Part shown: one piece after another, positions 49,343-58,598 of the stretch
Layout: every line of letters starts with the position of its first letter
Numbering within the stretch: the first letter of the stretch is position 1
Assembly: GCF_014649855.1 (NCBI RefSeq)
Contig: NZ_BMTV01000029.1
Location: 42,460-106,459 of the forward strand
Length of the DNA stretch: 64,000 nt
Source: Streptomyces roseolus
Lineage (GTDB): Bacteria; Actinomycetota; Actinomycetes; Streptomycetales; Streptomycetaceae
Direction of reading: 5' to 3'
Notes under the pieces: generated by a model
Databases searched by the model: none
Told to the model about the DNA's origin: nothing
The model's input: only the letters and a program-made list of their open reading frames with translations
Translations under genes and position numbers: made by a program

Positions 49343-51067
49343 ATGCTCCAGGCCATCGGACTGACCAGTGCCCCCCGCCGCGACCGCCCGCCCGCCGTGG
49401 ACGATCTGACCTTCGAGGCCCCGACCGGGGCCGTGACCGCCCTCGTCGGCCCCCCGGGCTCCGGCAAGACCACCGCCCTGCGCCTGCTCCTCGAACTCGA
49501 CCCGGGGCGCGGGCTCACCTACTTCCGGGGGCGGCCGCTGCCCCGGATCGCCCAGCCGGCCCGCGAGGTCGGCGTCGTCCTCGGTGACGTGCCCGGCCAC
49601 CCGTCCCGTACCGTCCGGGGGCAGTTGCGCATGCTCGCCGCGGGCGCGGGCGTCCCCGTGGCCCGAGCCGACGCCGTGATCCGCGACGTGGGCCTCGGCG
49701 GACTGGAGGAGGCGCGGCTCGGCACCCTCCCGCGCGGGGCCGACCGCAGACTCGCGCTGGCGGCCGCCCTGTTGGGGGAGCCGCACACCCTGCTCCTGGA
49801 CGCACCGGGAGCGGGACTGTCCCCGGCGGAACGGATCCGGCTGCACGAACTGCTGCGCGCGCACGCGGAGGCCGGCGGCACCGTCCTCTACACCACCCGG
49901 GACCCCAAGGACGCGGCCCGCAACGCCGATCACGTCGTCGCCCTCGACGGCGGCCGCCTCGTCGCCGCCCAGACGGCGGGCGACTTCGCCCGCACCCGGC
50001 TGCGGCCGAGGGTCGCCGTCCGCACCCCACACGCCGCCCGGCTCGCCGCCGCGGTGACCCAGGAGGCCCGGGCCGCGCGCCGCCCGGTGGAGGTCGACAC
50101 GGAGGACGGCACCCTCCTCCTGGTGTACGGAGGCGACTGCGCGCGGGTGGGGGACATCGCGTTCCGGCACGGCGTCCCCGTCCACCGGCTCGTGGAGGAG
50201 ACGGGCGGCGAAGGCTCCGGCCCGGTCACGGCCGGGCCCGCGGAGTGCCCGGCGGAGGACGCGCTCGCGCCTGTCCCCGGTCCGCGGCGGCCGGCGCGTT
50301 CCCCGCTGCGGCCGCTCCGGTACGAGCTGCGCCGGATCGCCGGCGTACCGTCCACGGGGCTGATCCTGGCCGGCACCCTGACGGTGTCGGCCGTGCTCGC
50401 GGTGCTCCTCGGGCGGGGCGGCGGCACCCCGCTTCCGGCGGTGCTCGCCGCCTGGCCCGAGCTCCTGCCGCTGCCGCCCGCCGCACTCGGCGCGGGACTG
50501 ATCGGCGCGCTCTCCTTCGGGGAGGAGTACCGCTACCCCGCCCTCGCCGCGGGCCGCGGCGCCGTGCCGCGCCGGCTGGCGCTGCTCCTCGCCAAGCTCG
50601 CCGTCTCGGCGACCGTCGCCCTGCTCCTCGGCGTGCTGGTGGCAGGCGCCGACCTGGCGGCCCTCCGCCTCCTCTACGGCCCGGACTTGATCCCCGTGCC
50701 CGGCAACTGGGTGCCGATGAGCGCGAGTTGGCTGGGGCTGTCGGTGGGCTGCGCGTGGGCGGGGGTGCTGGGGGCGGGGGTGTTCCGGGCCGCGGCGGCC
50801 GGAGTGGCCGCGGTCCTCTTCGTCCCGGTGGCCTTCGTCCCGCTGCTGCGGCACGTGATGAGCGGCCCCGCGGTCCGGTCCGTCGCCGGACTCCCCGCCC
50901 GGTTGCGCGAGTTCGCCGGGCCCCGCTGGGCGCCGCCGCTCGACCGGTGGCTCTCCGGGGCGCTGGAGGTGGTGGCGCAGCCCGCCGGGGTGGCCCTCGC
51001 GCTCACGTTGACGGTTCTTCTCTGCGCTTATGCGCTCACCGGGCTTCGCCGACGGGCCCGTTGGTGA
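49343..51067 (+). CDS. ABC transporter with fused ATPase and membrane domains
   Basis: A 574-residue single-chain ABC protein. ATG at 49343 has GAGAG 5 nt upstream. The nucleotide-binding domain (1-210) has Walker A VGPPGSGKTTALR. The signature loop is LGTLPRGADRRLAL instead of LSGG, and Walker B is LLLDAPGAGLSP, where the catalytic Glu after Asp is replaced by Ala. Residues about 330-574 carry six or so hydrophobic helices (GLILAGTLTVSAVLAVLLG to GVALALTLTVLLCAYALTG), like ABC-2 permeases. It probably works as a homodimer in the membrane with weak or no ATP hydrolysis. It lies between a Nudix regulator and whiH. The substrate is unknown. Confidence 0.82.
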   Translation: MLQAIGLTSAPRRDRPPAVDDLTFEAPTGAVTALVGPPGSGKTTALRLLLELDPGRGLTYFRGRPLPRIAQPAREVGVVLGDVPGHPSRTVRGQLRMLAAGAGVPVARADAVIRDVGLGGLEEARLGTLPRGADRRLALAAALLGEPHTLLLDAPGAGLSPAERIRLHELLRAHAEAGGTVLYTTRDPKDAARNADHVVALDGGRLVAAQTAGDFARTRLRPRVAVRTPHAARLAAAVTQEARAARRPVEVDTEDGTLLLVYGGDCARVGDIAFRHGVPVHRLVEETGGEGSGPVTAGPAECPAEDALAPVPGPRRPARSPLRPLRYELRRIAGVPSTGLILAGTLTVSAVLAVLLGRGGGTPLPAVLAAWPELLPLPPAALGAGLIGALSFGEEYRYPALAAGRGAVPRRLALLLAKLAVSATVALLLGVLVAGADLAALRLLYGPDLIPVPGNWVPMSASWLGLSVGCAWAGVLGAGVFRAAAAGVAAVLFVPVAFVPLLRHVMSGPAVRSVAGLPARLREFAGPRWAPPLDRWLSGALEVVAQPAGVALALTLTVLLCAYALTGLRRRARW

Positions 51068-51227
51068 TCATTTGCGGACCGAAGTCTTCCGCTTGGGCGG
51101 CAACTCCCTTGCCGAATGCCGGTTATGTCCCAATAATCGTCAATTGCGTAGGGGGTGCCGATCACCCTTTCGTGTGCTTTTCACCAAAGACCTCAAGGGC
51201 CACGGAGGCCACGCCGACAAAGGATGC
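51068..51227 (+). promoter_or_regulatory. whiH upstream region with sigma-WhiG-like -10
   Basis: GCCGATCA at 51157-51164 differs from the sigma-WhiG -10 GCCGATAA at one base. The -35 is imperfect: TCAA at 51140 (13-bp spacer) or TAAT at 51134 (19-bp spacer) instead of TAAA at 15-16 bp. The region is less GC-rich than its surroundings. whiH transcription by sigma-WhiG is established in S. coelicolor. Confidence 0.55.
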
Positions 51228-52112
51228 GTGAGTACCCTTGCGCACACGATGATGACCGCCGCCCGCTCCGTCGACTCCGGCCTCGGCGCCACGGGCGACC
51301 GCTACCCCTACGCGGAGGCGCCCCCCGCCGACCGTGTGGGCCCACCCTCCTGGGAGGGGGTGGACACGGACCTCGGCCGCGTCGGCCGCCGCACCGCCGG
51401 CAGCCGGGGCCGCGGACTGCACGGCCAGCTCGTCCAGCAGCTCGGTCAGATGATCGTCTCCGGCGACCTGGGTGCGGACCGCCCCCTCGTCCCCGAGGAG
51501 ATCGGCCAGCGCTTCGAGGTCTCGCGCACCGTCGTGCGCGAGTCGCTGCGCGTCCTGGAGGCCAAGGGCCTCGTCAGCGCCCGTCCCAACGTCGGCACCC
51601 GGGTCCGTCCGGTCAGCGACTGGAACCTGCTCGACCCCGACATCATCGAGTGGCGCGCCTTCGGCCCGCAGCGCGACGACCAGCGGCGCGAGCTCAACGA
51701 GCTGCGCTGGACCATCGAGCCGCTCGCCGCCCGTCTCGCCGCCGGCCACGGCCGCGAGGACGTGCAGCAGCGCCTCGCCGACATGGTCCAGATCATGGGC
51801 CACGCGTACGCGCAGGGCGACGGCATCACCTTCTCCCGCGCCGACACCGAGTTCCACTCCCTCCTCATCCAGCTCGCGGGCAACCGCATGCTGGAGCACC
51901 TCTCCGGCATCGTCGGCGCCGCCCTCCAGGTCTCCGGCGGGCCTGTCACGGCCTGTGACCGGCCGAGCGAGAGCTGCCTGGCGCACCACGGCCGGATCGT
52001 CGACGCCCTCGCGGCGGGGGACGCCACCGGTGCCGAGACCGCCATGCGCCAACTGCTCACGGTCCACCCCGAGGTGGAGCCCCGCGTCGTTCCCGCCCCC
52101 CGCGAACACTGA
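51228..52112 (+). CDS. whiH: Sporulation regulator WhiH (GntR/FadR family)
   Basis: A 294-residue GntR-family regulator needed for sporulation septation in Streptomyces aerial hyphae. I recognise it by near-identity to remembered WhiH sequence and its place next to hrdB. GTG at 51228 follows AAAGGA with a short 3-nt spacer; ATG at 51249 is the alternative. The winged helix (about 67-125) contains VPEEIGQRFEVSRTVVRESL and the FCD ligand domain (about 150-285) contains RADTEFHSLLIQLAGNRMLEHL. The upstream sequence has a sigma-WhiG-like -10. The effector is unknown. Confidence 0.9.
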   Translation: MSTLAHTMMTAARSVDSGLGATGDRYPYAEAPPADRVGPPSWEGVDTDLGRVGRRTAGSRGRGLHGQLVQQLGQMIVSGDLGADRPLVPEEIGQRFEVSRTVVRESLRVLEAKGLVSARPNVGTRVRPVSDWNLLDPDIIEWRAFGPQRDDQRRELNELRWTIEPLAARLAAGHGREDVQQRLADMVQIMGHAYAQGDGITFSRADTEFHSLLIQLAGNRMLEHLSGIVGAALQVSGGPVTACDRPSESCLAHHGRIVDALAAGDATGAETAMRQLLTVHPEVEPRVVPAPREH

Positions 52113-52491
52113 TCCGCGGACCGTGGCCGGAAGCGCACGGGCGCGTACGCAAGGAGTGCCGCCGGGTCCGAGCGCGGTCCGGGAGCCCCTCCGGCTTCCC
52201 CGGACCGCGCCAGGGTGTCGGCGGCGCCGAATGTACGCTTGATAACTGCTTGCCCCTTTCGTCGCGAACGCGGTGTGACTCGGGACACGAAGATTGGGCG
52301 TAACACTCCTCCGAGCCGTGCGATGACCTAAGAGGTGACAGCCGAGGAAGGAATACAGCAGCCGGTGCAGGCGCTGTGCAGTTCCCCGGTCCAGCCCGCG
52401 CCGTCGGCACATTCCCCGTCGACGGTCGTCGGCTCCGGCCCGATCCTCGGGCGGGGCCGGAAGCCGTTTCCATCGTTCCGAGAGGTTGTTC
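52113..52491 (+). promoter_or_regulatory. hrdB promoter and leader region
   Basis: 379 bp without a gene. It contains GGAAT (52350-52354), followed 18 bp later by GCT, one base from the sigma-R pattern GGAAT-N18-GTT known for an hrdB promoter in S. coelicolor. A less GC-rich stretch (TGTACGCTTGATAACTGC, 52233-52250) could hold the other promoter, but I cannot place its elements. A leader of at least 100 nt follows. Confidence 0.45.
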
Positions 52492-54045
<1,554 letters not shown>

Positions 54046-54070
54046 GCCGTCGGCGGTACACGGCAGTGGA

Positions 54071-54109
54071 CGAAGGGTCCGGTTCCCCGCTCGGGGACCG
54101 GGCCCTTCG
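54071..54109 (+). terminator. hrdB terminator
   Basis: Long hairpin with arms CGAAGGGTCCGGTTCCCC and GGGGACCGGGCCCTTCG (one G-T pair and one bulge), 26 nt after the stop codon. Confidence 0.8.
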
Positions 54110-54185
54110 GCCGTGCGCGGGTGCATCGGACCCCTCCGTGCCGGACGCTGGGTGAACGGATATCAGCGGAGAGTCAGGAGGCTCC

Positions 54186-55007
54186 ATGCGTGGTCCCTTC
54201 ACCCGAGCGTTGACGGGTGCCCTGGGTGTGATCGCGGCGGTGGCCGGAACGGCGGCCGGCGCCGCCCCGGCCGCCGCCGACAGCGTCGTGGTGGGCGGCA
54301 GCCCGACCGAGATCACCGACGCGCCCTGGGTCGTGGCGCTGTCCAGTCGTGACCGGTTCGGAGGTACGCGCGCGGGCCAGTTCTGCGGTGGCGTCGTCGT
54401 CGCGCCCACCAAGGTCCTCACCGCCGCCCACTGCCTCAGCCGCGAGGCGCTCGGCGGCGCCCCCTGGCAGCTGCGGGACTTCTCGGTGATCGCGGGCCGG
54501 GCGGCGCTGCGCGGGCAGGGCGGGCAGGAGGTGCGGATCGCGGGCACCTGGGTGAACCCCGACTACGACCCGACGACCAACTCCGGCGACCTCGCCGTGC
54601 TCACCCTCGCCGAGTCCCTGCCGGACTCCTACGTCATCAAGGTGGCGGCACCGGGGGACGCGGCCGAGAATCCGGGCACGGCGGCCGAGGTGTACGGCTG
54701 GGGCGACACCAGCGGCAACGGCAGCTACGCCACCTCGCTGCGCTCCGCGCACGTCCAGGTGCTGCCGGACGGGGCGTGCGAGCGGGCGTACCCGGGCGGC
54801 TTCGGGGGCGTCTCGTACCGCAAGGAGTCGATGCTCTGCGCCGGGGACCCGCAGGGCGGCCGGGACGCCTGCCAGGGCGACAGCGGCGGGCCACTGGTGG
54901 CCCGGGGGGTGCTGGTCGGCCTGGTCTCGTGGGGAAGCGGCTGTGGGCAGGCGGAGAACCCCGGCGTCTACACGCGGGTGTCCGCGGTGCTCCCCGAGCG
55001 GCTCTGA
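54186..55007 (+). CDS. Secreted trypsin-like serine protease
   Basis: A 273-residue extracellular S1 protease. ATG at 54186 has AGGAGG ideally placed. The signal peptide spans about 1-31 (MRGPFTRALTGALGVIAAV ... AAA), and mature material starts near DSVVVGGSP, like the IVGG of activated trypsins. The catalytic triad is His82 (VLTAAHCLS), Asp135 (NSGDLAVLTL) and Ser233 (CQGDSGGPLV). Cysteines for the three usual disulfides are present. Asp227 (GRDACQGDSGG, six before the Ser) suggests trypsin-like Arg/Lys specificity. It is monocistronic, flanked by hairpins on both sides. Confidence 0.94.
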   Translation: MRGPFTRALTGALGVIAAVAGTAAGAAPAAADSVVVGGSPTEITDAPWVVALSSRDRFGGTRAGQFCGGVVVAPTKVLTAAHCLSREALGGAPWQLRDFSVIAGRAALRGQGGQEVRIAGTWVNPDYDPTTNSGDLAVLTLAESLPDSYVIKVAAPGDAAENPGTAAEVYGWGDTSGNGSYATSLRSAHVQVLPDGACERAYPGGFGGVSYRKESMLCAGDPQGGRDACQGDSGGPLVARGVLVGLVSWGSGCGQAENPGVYTRVSAVLPERL

Positions 55008-55064
55008 GGGGACGGCGGGCCCCGGCCGGGGCCCGCGGGACCTTTCGGGGCCGGGGTACGAGAA

Positions 55065-55100
55065 CGGGCGGTCACCCTTCGGTCCAAGGGTGACCGCCCG
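55065..55100. terminator. Bidirectional terminator, protease / DUF7455 gene
   Basis: Perfect 15-bp arms (CGGGCGGTCACCCTT / AAGGGTGACCGCCCG) with loop CGGTCC between two convergent genes. Confidence 0.9.
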
Positions 55101-55150
55101 TCGTCCGGCCGCCTAGGGCCGGCCCTGAGCTCGTCGTGGATGCGGCGGCG

Positions 55151-55381
55151 TCAGTGCTCGTCGCCCACCGTTCGGGCCGGCACGTCGGTGAGCCGGTCCG
55201 TCTCATCCTGTATCTCAACGGCGATCTTCTTGAGTTCCGGCTCGAACTTGCGACCGTGGTGGGCGCAGAAGAGCAAGTCACCTCCGCTGGCCAGGACGAC
55301 ACGCAGGTAAGCCTGGGCGCCGCAGCGGTCGCAGCGGTCAGCGGCCGTCAGGGGGCTCGCGGGGGTCAGAACAGTAGTCAC
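55151..55381 (-). CDS. DUF7455 small zinc-ribbon-like protein
   Basis: A 76-residue protein, MTTVLTPASPLTAADRCDRCG onward, with the pattern CxxC (Cys17, Cys20) and CxxH (FCAHHGRKFEP, about 39-42), which would bind one zinc. The remainder is charged and helical. GTG at 55381 is preceded by AGAGG. Conserved next to parE/hrdB in Streptomyces, it is annotated as DUF7455. Its promoter lies in the 435-bp region shared with parE. The role is unknown. Confidence 0.8.
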   Translation of the reverse strand: MTTVLTPASPLTAADRCDRCGAQAYLRVVLASGGDLLFCAHHGRKFEPELKKIAVEIQDETDRLTDVPARTVGDEH

Positions 55382-55816
55382 GTCGCCTCTTCTCTAGCTC
55401 GACGAGCTGTCGTACCAGGGTCAACATCCAACCAGGCCGAAAACGTTCCCGCTCGTGGCTTTTCCTTGAAACTTTTTCCCAAGGTGGCTGTCTGCTGCCG
55501 GTTGGCGGCGAATGAGCCGTATTGCGTCGCTCTACGGGTTTCGCGTTGCGGTGTGTGTCGATCGTCCTCCCGGCCGGGTTGCCGGTTGTTCATGAGGACG
55601 TGCCCGGAGCCTAGATGGTTCATGCGTGGAAGGGAACGTGACGTTCGCGTCACCCCTACGAGGGATCGAACATCCATGCGAGCCTGGACTAGCATGAGGA
55701 AACCGAGTGGGTGGCGTTTCAGCGGCCCCACCAGGCATCGGTACCCTCTGAGCGATGAGCGACGCCGGTACTCACCCCATCGGGCAAGATTTCAAATTCA
55801 GCGAGGAGCGAACCGC
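55382..55816. promoter_or_regulatory. Divergent region between DUF7455 and parE genes
   Basis: 435 bp, clearly less GC-rich than the coding DNA. It contains AGCTCG-A-CGAGCT (55396-55408) close to the DUF7455 start. A perfect 6-bp hairpin with a TTCG loop (GTGACG-TTCG-CGTCAC) sits at 55638-55653. A -10-like TACCCT at 55742 would give a 70-nt parE leader. No ORF with a credible start was found. No DnaA boxes or iron boxes were seen. Confidence 0.5.
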
Positions 55817-57934
55817 GTGACCGCCGAAACGTCCGTGCCGTCCAGTGCGCTGCTGACCGCAGACCGTGACGGTTCCAACTACACCGCGCGGCACCTGCTC
55901 GTCCTCGAGGGGCTCGAAGCGGTCCGCAAGCGCCCCGGAATGTACATCGGGTCCACCGACAGCCGTGGCCTGATGCACTGCCTCTGGGAGATCATCGACA
56001 ACTCGGTCGACGAGGCCCTGGGCGGCTACTGCGACCACATCGACGTCATCCTCCACGACGACGGCTCGGTCGAGGTCCGGGACAACGGCCGTGGCATCCC
56101 GGTCGACGTCGAACCCAAGACCGGTCTCTCCGGCGTCGAGGTCGTCATGACCAAGCTGCACGCCGGCGGAAAGTTCGGCGGCGGCTCGTACGCGGCCTCC
56201 GGCGGTCTGCACGGCGTCGGCGCCTCCGTGGTCAACGCCCTCTCGGCCCGCCTCGACGTCGAGGTCGACCGGAACGGCGCCACGCACGCGATCAGCTTCC
56301 GGCGCGGCGTCCCCGGCATCTTCACCGAGCAGGGCCCGGACAGCCCCTTCGATCCGGCGAGCGGACTGATCAAGGGCAAGCGGGTGCCCAAGACCCGCAC
56401 CGGCACCCGCGTCCGCTACTGGGCCGACCGCCAGATCTTCCTCAAGGACGCCAAGCTCGCCCTGGAGACGCTGCACCAGCGCGCCCGCCAGACCGCCTTC
56501 CTCGTACCCGGCCTCACCATCGTCGTCCGCGACGAGCGGGACCTGGAGGGGATCGGCAAGAGCGAGGAGGTCTTCCGCTTCGACGGCGGCATCAGCGAGT
56601 TCTGCGAGTACCTCGCGCAGGACAAGGCCGTCTGCGACGTCCTGCGCCTCACGGGCCAGGGCACCTTCAAGGAGACCGTCCCCGTCCTCGACGACCGCGG
56701 CCACATGACCCCCACCGAGGTCACCCGCGAGCTCGGCGTGGACGTCGCCCTGCGCTGGGGCACCGGGTACGACACCACGGTCCGGTCCTTCGTGAACATC
56801 ATCGCCACCCCCAAGGGCGGCACCCACGTCTCCGGCTTCGAGCAGGCCGTCACCAAGACCGTCAACGAGGTGCTGCGCTCGGCGAAGCTGCTGCGCGTCG
56901 CCGAGGACGACATCGTCAAGGACGACGCCCTGGAGGGCATGACCGCCGTCGTCACGGTGCGGCTCGCCGAGCCGCAGTTCGAGGGCCAGACCAAGGAGGT
57001 CCTCGGCACCTCGGCGGCCCGCCGGATCGTCGCCAACGTGGTGGCGAGGGAGCTCAAGGCCTTCCTGACCTCCACCAAGCGGGACGCCAAGGCCCAGGCC
57101 CGCGCGGTCCTGGAGAAGGCCGTCGCCGCGGCCCGCACCCGGATCGCCGCCCGCCAGCACAAGGAGGCGCAGCGCCGGAAGACCGCCCTGGAGACCTCCT
57201 CGCTGCCGGCCAAGCTCGCCGACTGCCGCAGCGACGACGTCGAGCGCAGCGAGCTCTTCATCGTCGAGGGAGACTCCGCGCTCGGCACCGCCAAGCTCGC
57301 CCGCAACAGCGAGTTCCAGGCGCTGCTGCCGATCCGTGGCAAGATCCTCAACGTCCAGAAGTCGTCGGTCTCGGACATGCTCAAGAACGCCGAGTGCGGC
57401 GCGATCATCCAGGTCATAGGAGCCGGCTCGGGCCGCACCTTCGACATCGACGCGGCCCGCTACGGCAAGGTCATCATGATGACCGACGCCGACGTCGACG
57501 GCTCGCACATCCGGACGCTCCTGCTGACCCTCTTCCAGCGCTACATGCGGCCCATGGTCGAGGCGGGGCGGGTCTTCGCGGCCGTGCCGCCGCTGCACCG
57601 GATCGAACTGGTCCAGCCCAAGAAGGGCCAGGACAAGTACGTGTACACGTACTCCGACAACGAGCTGCGGCAGACGCTCCTGGAGTTCCAGCGCAAGGGG
57701 GTCCGCTACAAGGACTCCATCCAGCGCTACAAGGGTCTCGGCGAGATGGACGCCGACCAGCTCGCGGAGACCACGATGGACCCCCGCCACCGGACCCTGC
57801 GCCGGATCAACATCGGCGACCTGGACGCGGCGGAGACGGTCTTCGACCTGCTGATGGGCAACGACGTGGCGCCCCGCAAGGAGTTCATCACCAGCTCGGC
57901 GGCGACGCTCGACCGCTCGCGCATCGACGCCTGA
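55817..57934 (+). CDS. parE: DNA topoisomerase IV subunit B (ParE)
   Basis: ATPase subunit of a type IIA topoisomerase that decatenates chromosomes. It has 705 residues from GTG at 55817 (GAGGAG 8 nt upstream). The GHKL ATPase motifs are EIIDNSVDEALGG (Asn/Asp-Glu), VRDNGRGIPVD and LHGVGASVVNALS. The transducer domain contains QTKEVLGTSAARRIV. TOPRIM carries the catalytic Glu in FIVEGDSALGTAKLAR and the metal site MTDADVDGSHIRTLL. The C-terminal YKGLGEMDADQL is typical. I assign ParE rather than GyrB from memory of its position in S. coelicolor; the sequence alone could be either. Confidence 0.88.
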   Translation: MTAETSVPSSALLTADRDGSNYTARHLLVLEGLEAVRKRPGMYIGSTDSRGLMHCLWEIIDNSVDEALGGYCDHIDVILHDDGSVEVRDNGRGIPVDVEPKTGLSGVEVVMTKLHAGGKFGGGSYAASGGLHGVGASVVNALSARLDVEVDRNGATHAISFRRGVPGIFTEQGPDSPFDPASGLIKGKRVPKTRTGTRVRYWADRQIFLKDAKLALETLHQRARQTAFLVPGLTIVVRDERDLEGIGKSEEVFRFDGGISEFCEYLAQDKAVCDVLRLTGQGTFKETVPVLDDRGHMTPTEVTRELGVDVALRWGTGYDTTVRSFVNIIATPKGGTHVSGFEQAVTKTVNEVLRSAKLLRVAEDDIVKDDALEGMTAVVTVRLAEPQFEGQTKEVLGTSAARRIVANVVARELKAFLTSTKRDAKAQARAVLEKAVAAARTRIAARQHKEAQRRKTALETSSLPAKLADCRSDDVERSELFIVEGDSALGTAKLARNSEFQALLPIRGKILNVQKSSVSDMLKNAECGAIIQVIGAGSGRTFDIDAARYGKVIMMTDADVDGSHIRTLLLTLFQRYMRPMVEAGRVFAAVPPLHRIELVQPKKGQDKYVYTYSDNELRQTLLEFQRKGVRYKDSIQRYKGLGEMDADQLAETTMDPRHRTLRRINIGDLDAAETVFDLLMGNDVAPRKEFITSSAATLDRSRIDA

Positions 57935-57955
57935 GGCGCACCACCGCTCCGCATC

Positions 57956-57991
57956 GACGGCCCGGCCCCCGCACGACGGGGCCGGGCCGTC
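57956..57991 (+). terminator. parE terminator
   Basis: Perfect 14-bp arms GACGGCCCGGCCCC / GGGGCCGGGCCGTC around an 8-nt loop, 21 nt after the stop codon. Confidence 0.88.
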
Positions 57992-58148
57992 CGGCGTCCA
58001 TACGCATATCGGCCCGGTCCGGTCAGTCGGCGAGCCGAAGTATCACCTGATGGGGTGAAGAGCGGAAGGAGAAGAGTCCGGGATCTGCCCACTCTGTCCA
58101 TCCTTGGGCACGCGGCCGAAACGGTTCGCTGACAAGGAGAGTTGACCG

Positions 58149-58598
58149 GTGGAGCAGCTGGACGAGCAGGAGCGCGCGGGGGCGCGGGACGACGGGACGG
58201 CCCGGGACGGCGGGGCGGCCGGAACGATGCCCCGACAGCGGTACGACGAGGCCGCGCACGGCACGCCGGGAACGGCCGGGATCTACCTGGAGGTCCAGCG
58301 CAGCCCCGCCTTCCAGGAGGTACGGCGCCGCTACCGCCGCTTCGCCTTCCCCGCCACCCTCGCCTTCCTGCTCTGGTACCTCGCCTACGTCGTCGCCGCC
58401 ACCGCCGCCCCCGGACTGATGGCCCGCCCGGTGGCGGGCGCGGTCAACGTGGCGATGGTCGCCGGACTCGGCCAGTTCCTCACCACCTTCCTCCTCACCT
58501 GGGCCTACGCGCGACACGCCCGCCTGCGCCGGGACCGGGCGGCGCTCGAACTGCGCTGGGACACCCAGGAGATGACGAGGGGAGCCGGACAGTGGTGA
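58149..58598 (+). CDS. DUF485 domain membrane protein
   Basis: A 149-residue small membrane protein that accompanies acetate/solute symporters (YjcH-like). The first 45 residues are disordered. The DUF485 signature VQRSPAFQEVRRRYRRFAFP (about 49-68) precedes two transmembrane helices (about 69-88 and 95-120), and a basic tail ends the protein. GTG at 58149 has AAGGAGA about 9 nt upstream. It overlaps the symporter gene by up to 7 nt, so the two are translationally coupled and probably form one complex. Confidence 0.85.
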   Translation: MEQLDEQERAGARDDGTARDGGAAGTMPRQRYDEAAHGTPGTAGIYLEVQRSPAFQEVRRRYRRFAFPATLAFLLWYLAYVVAATAAPGLMARPVAGAVNVAMVAGLGQFLTTFLLTWAYARHARLRRDRAALELRWDTQEMTRGAGQW

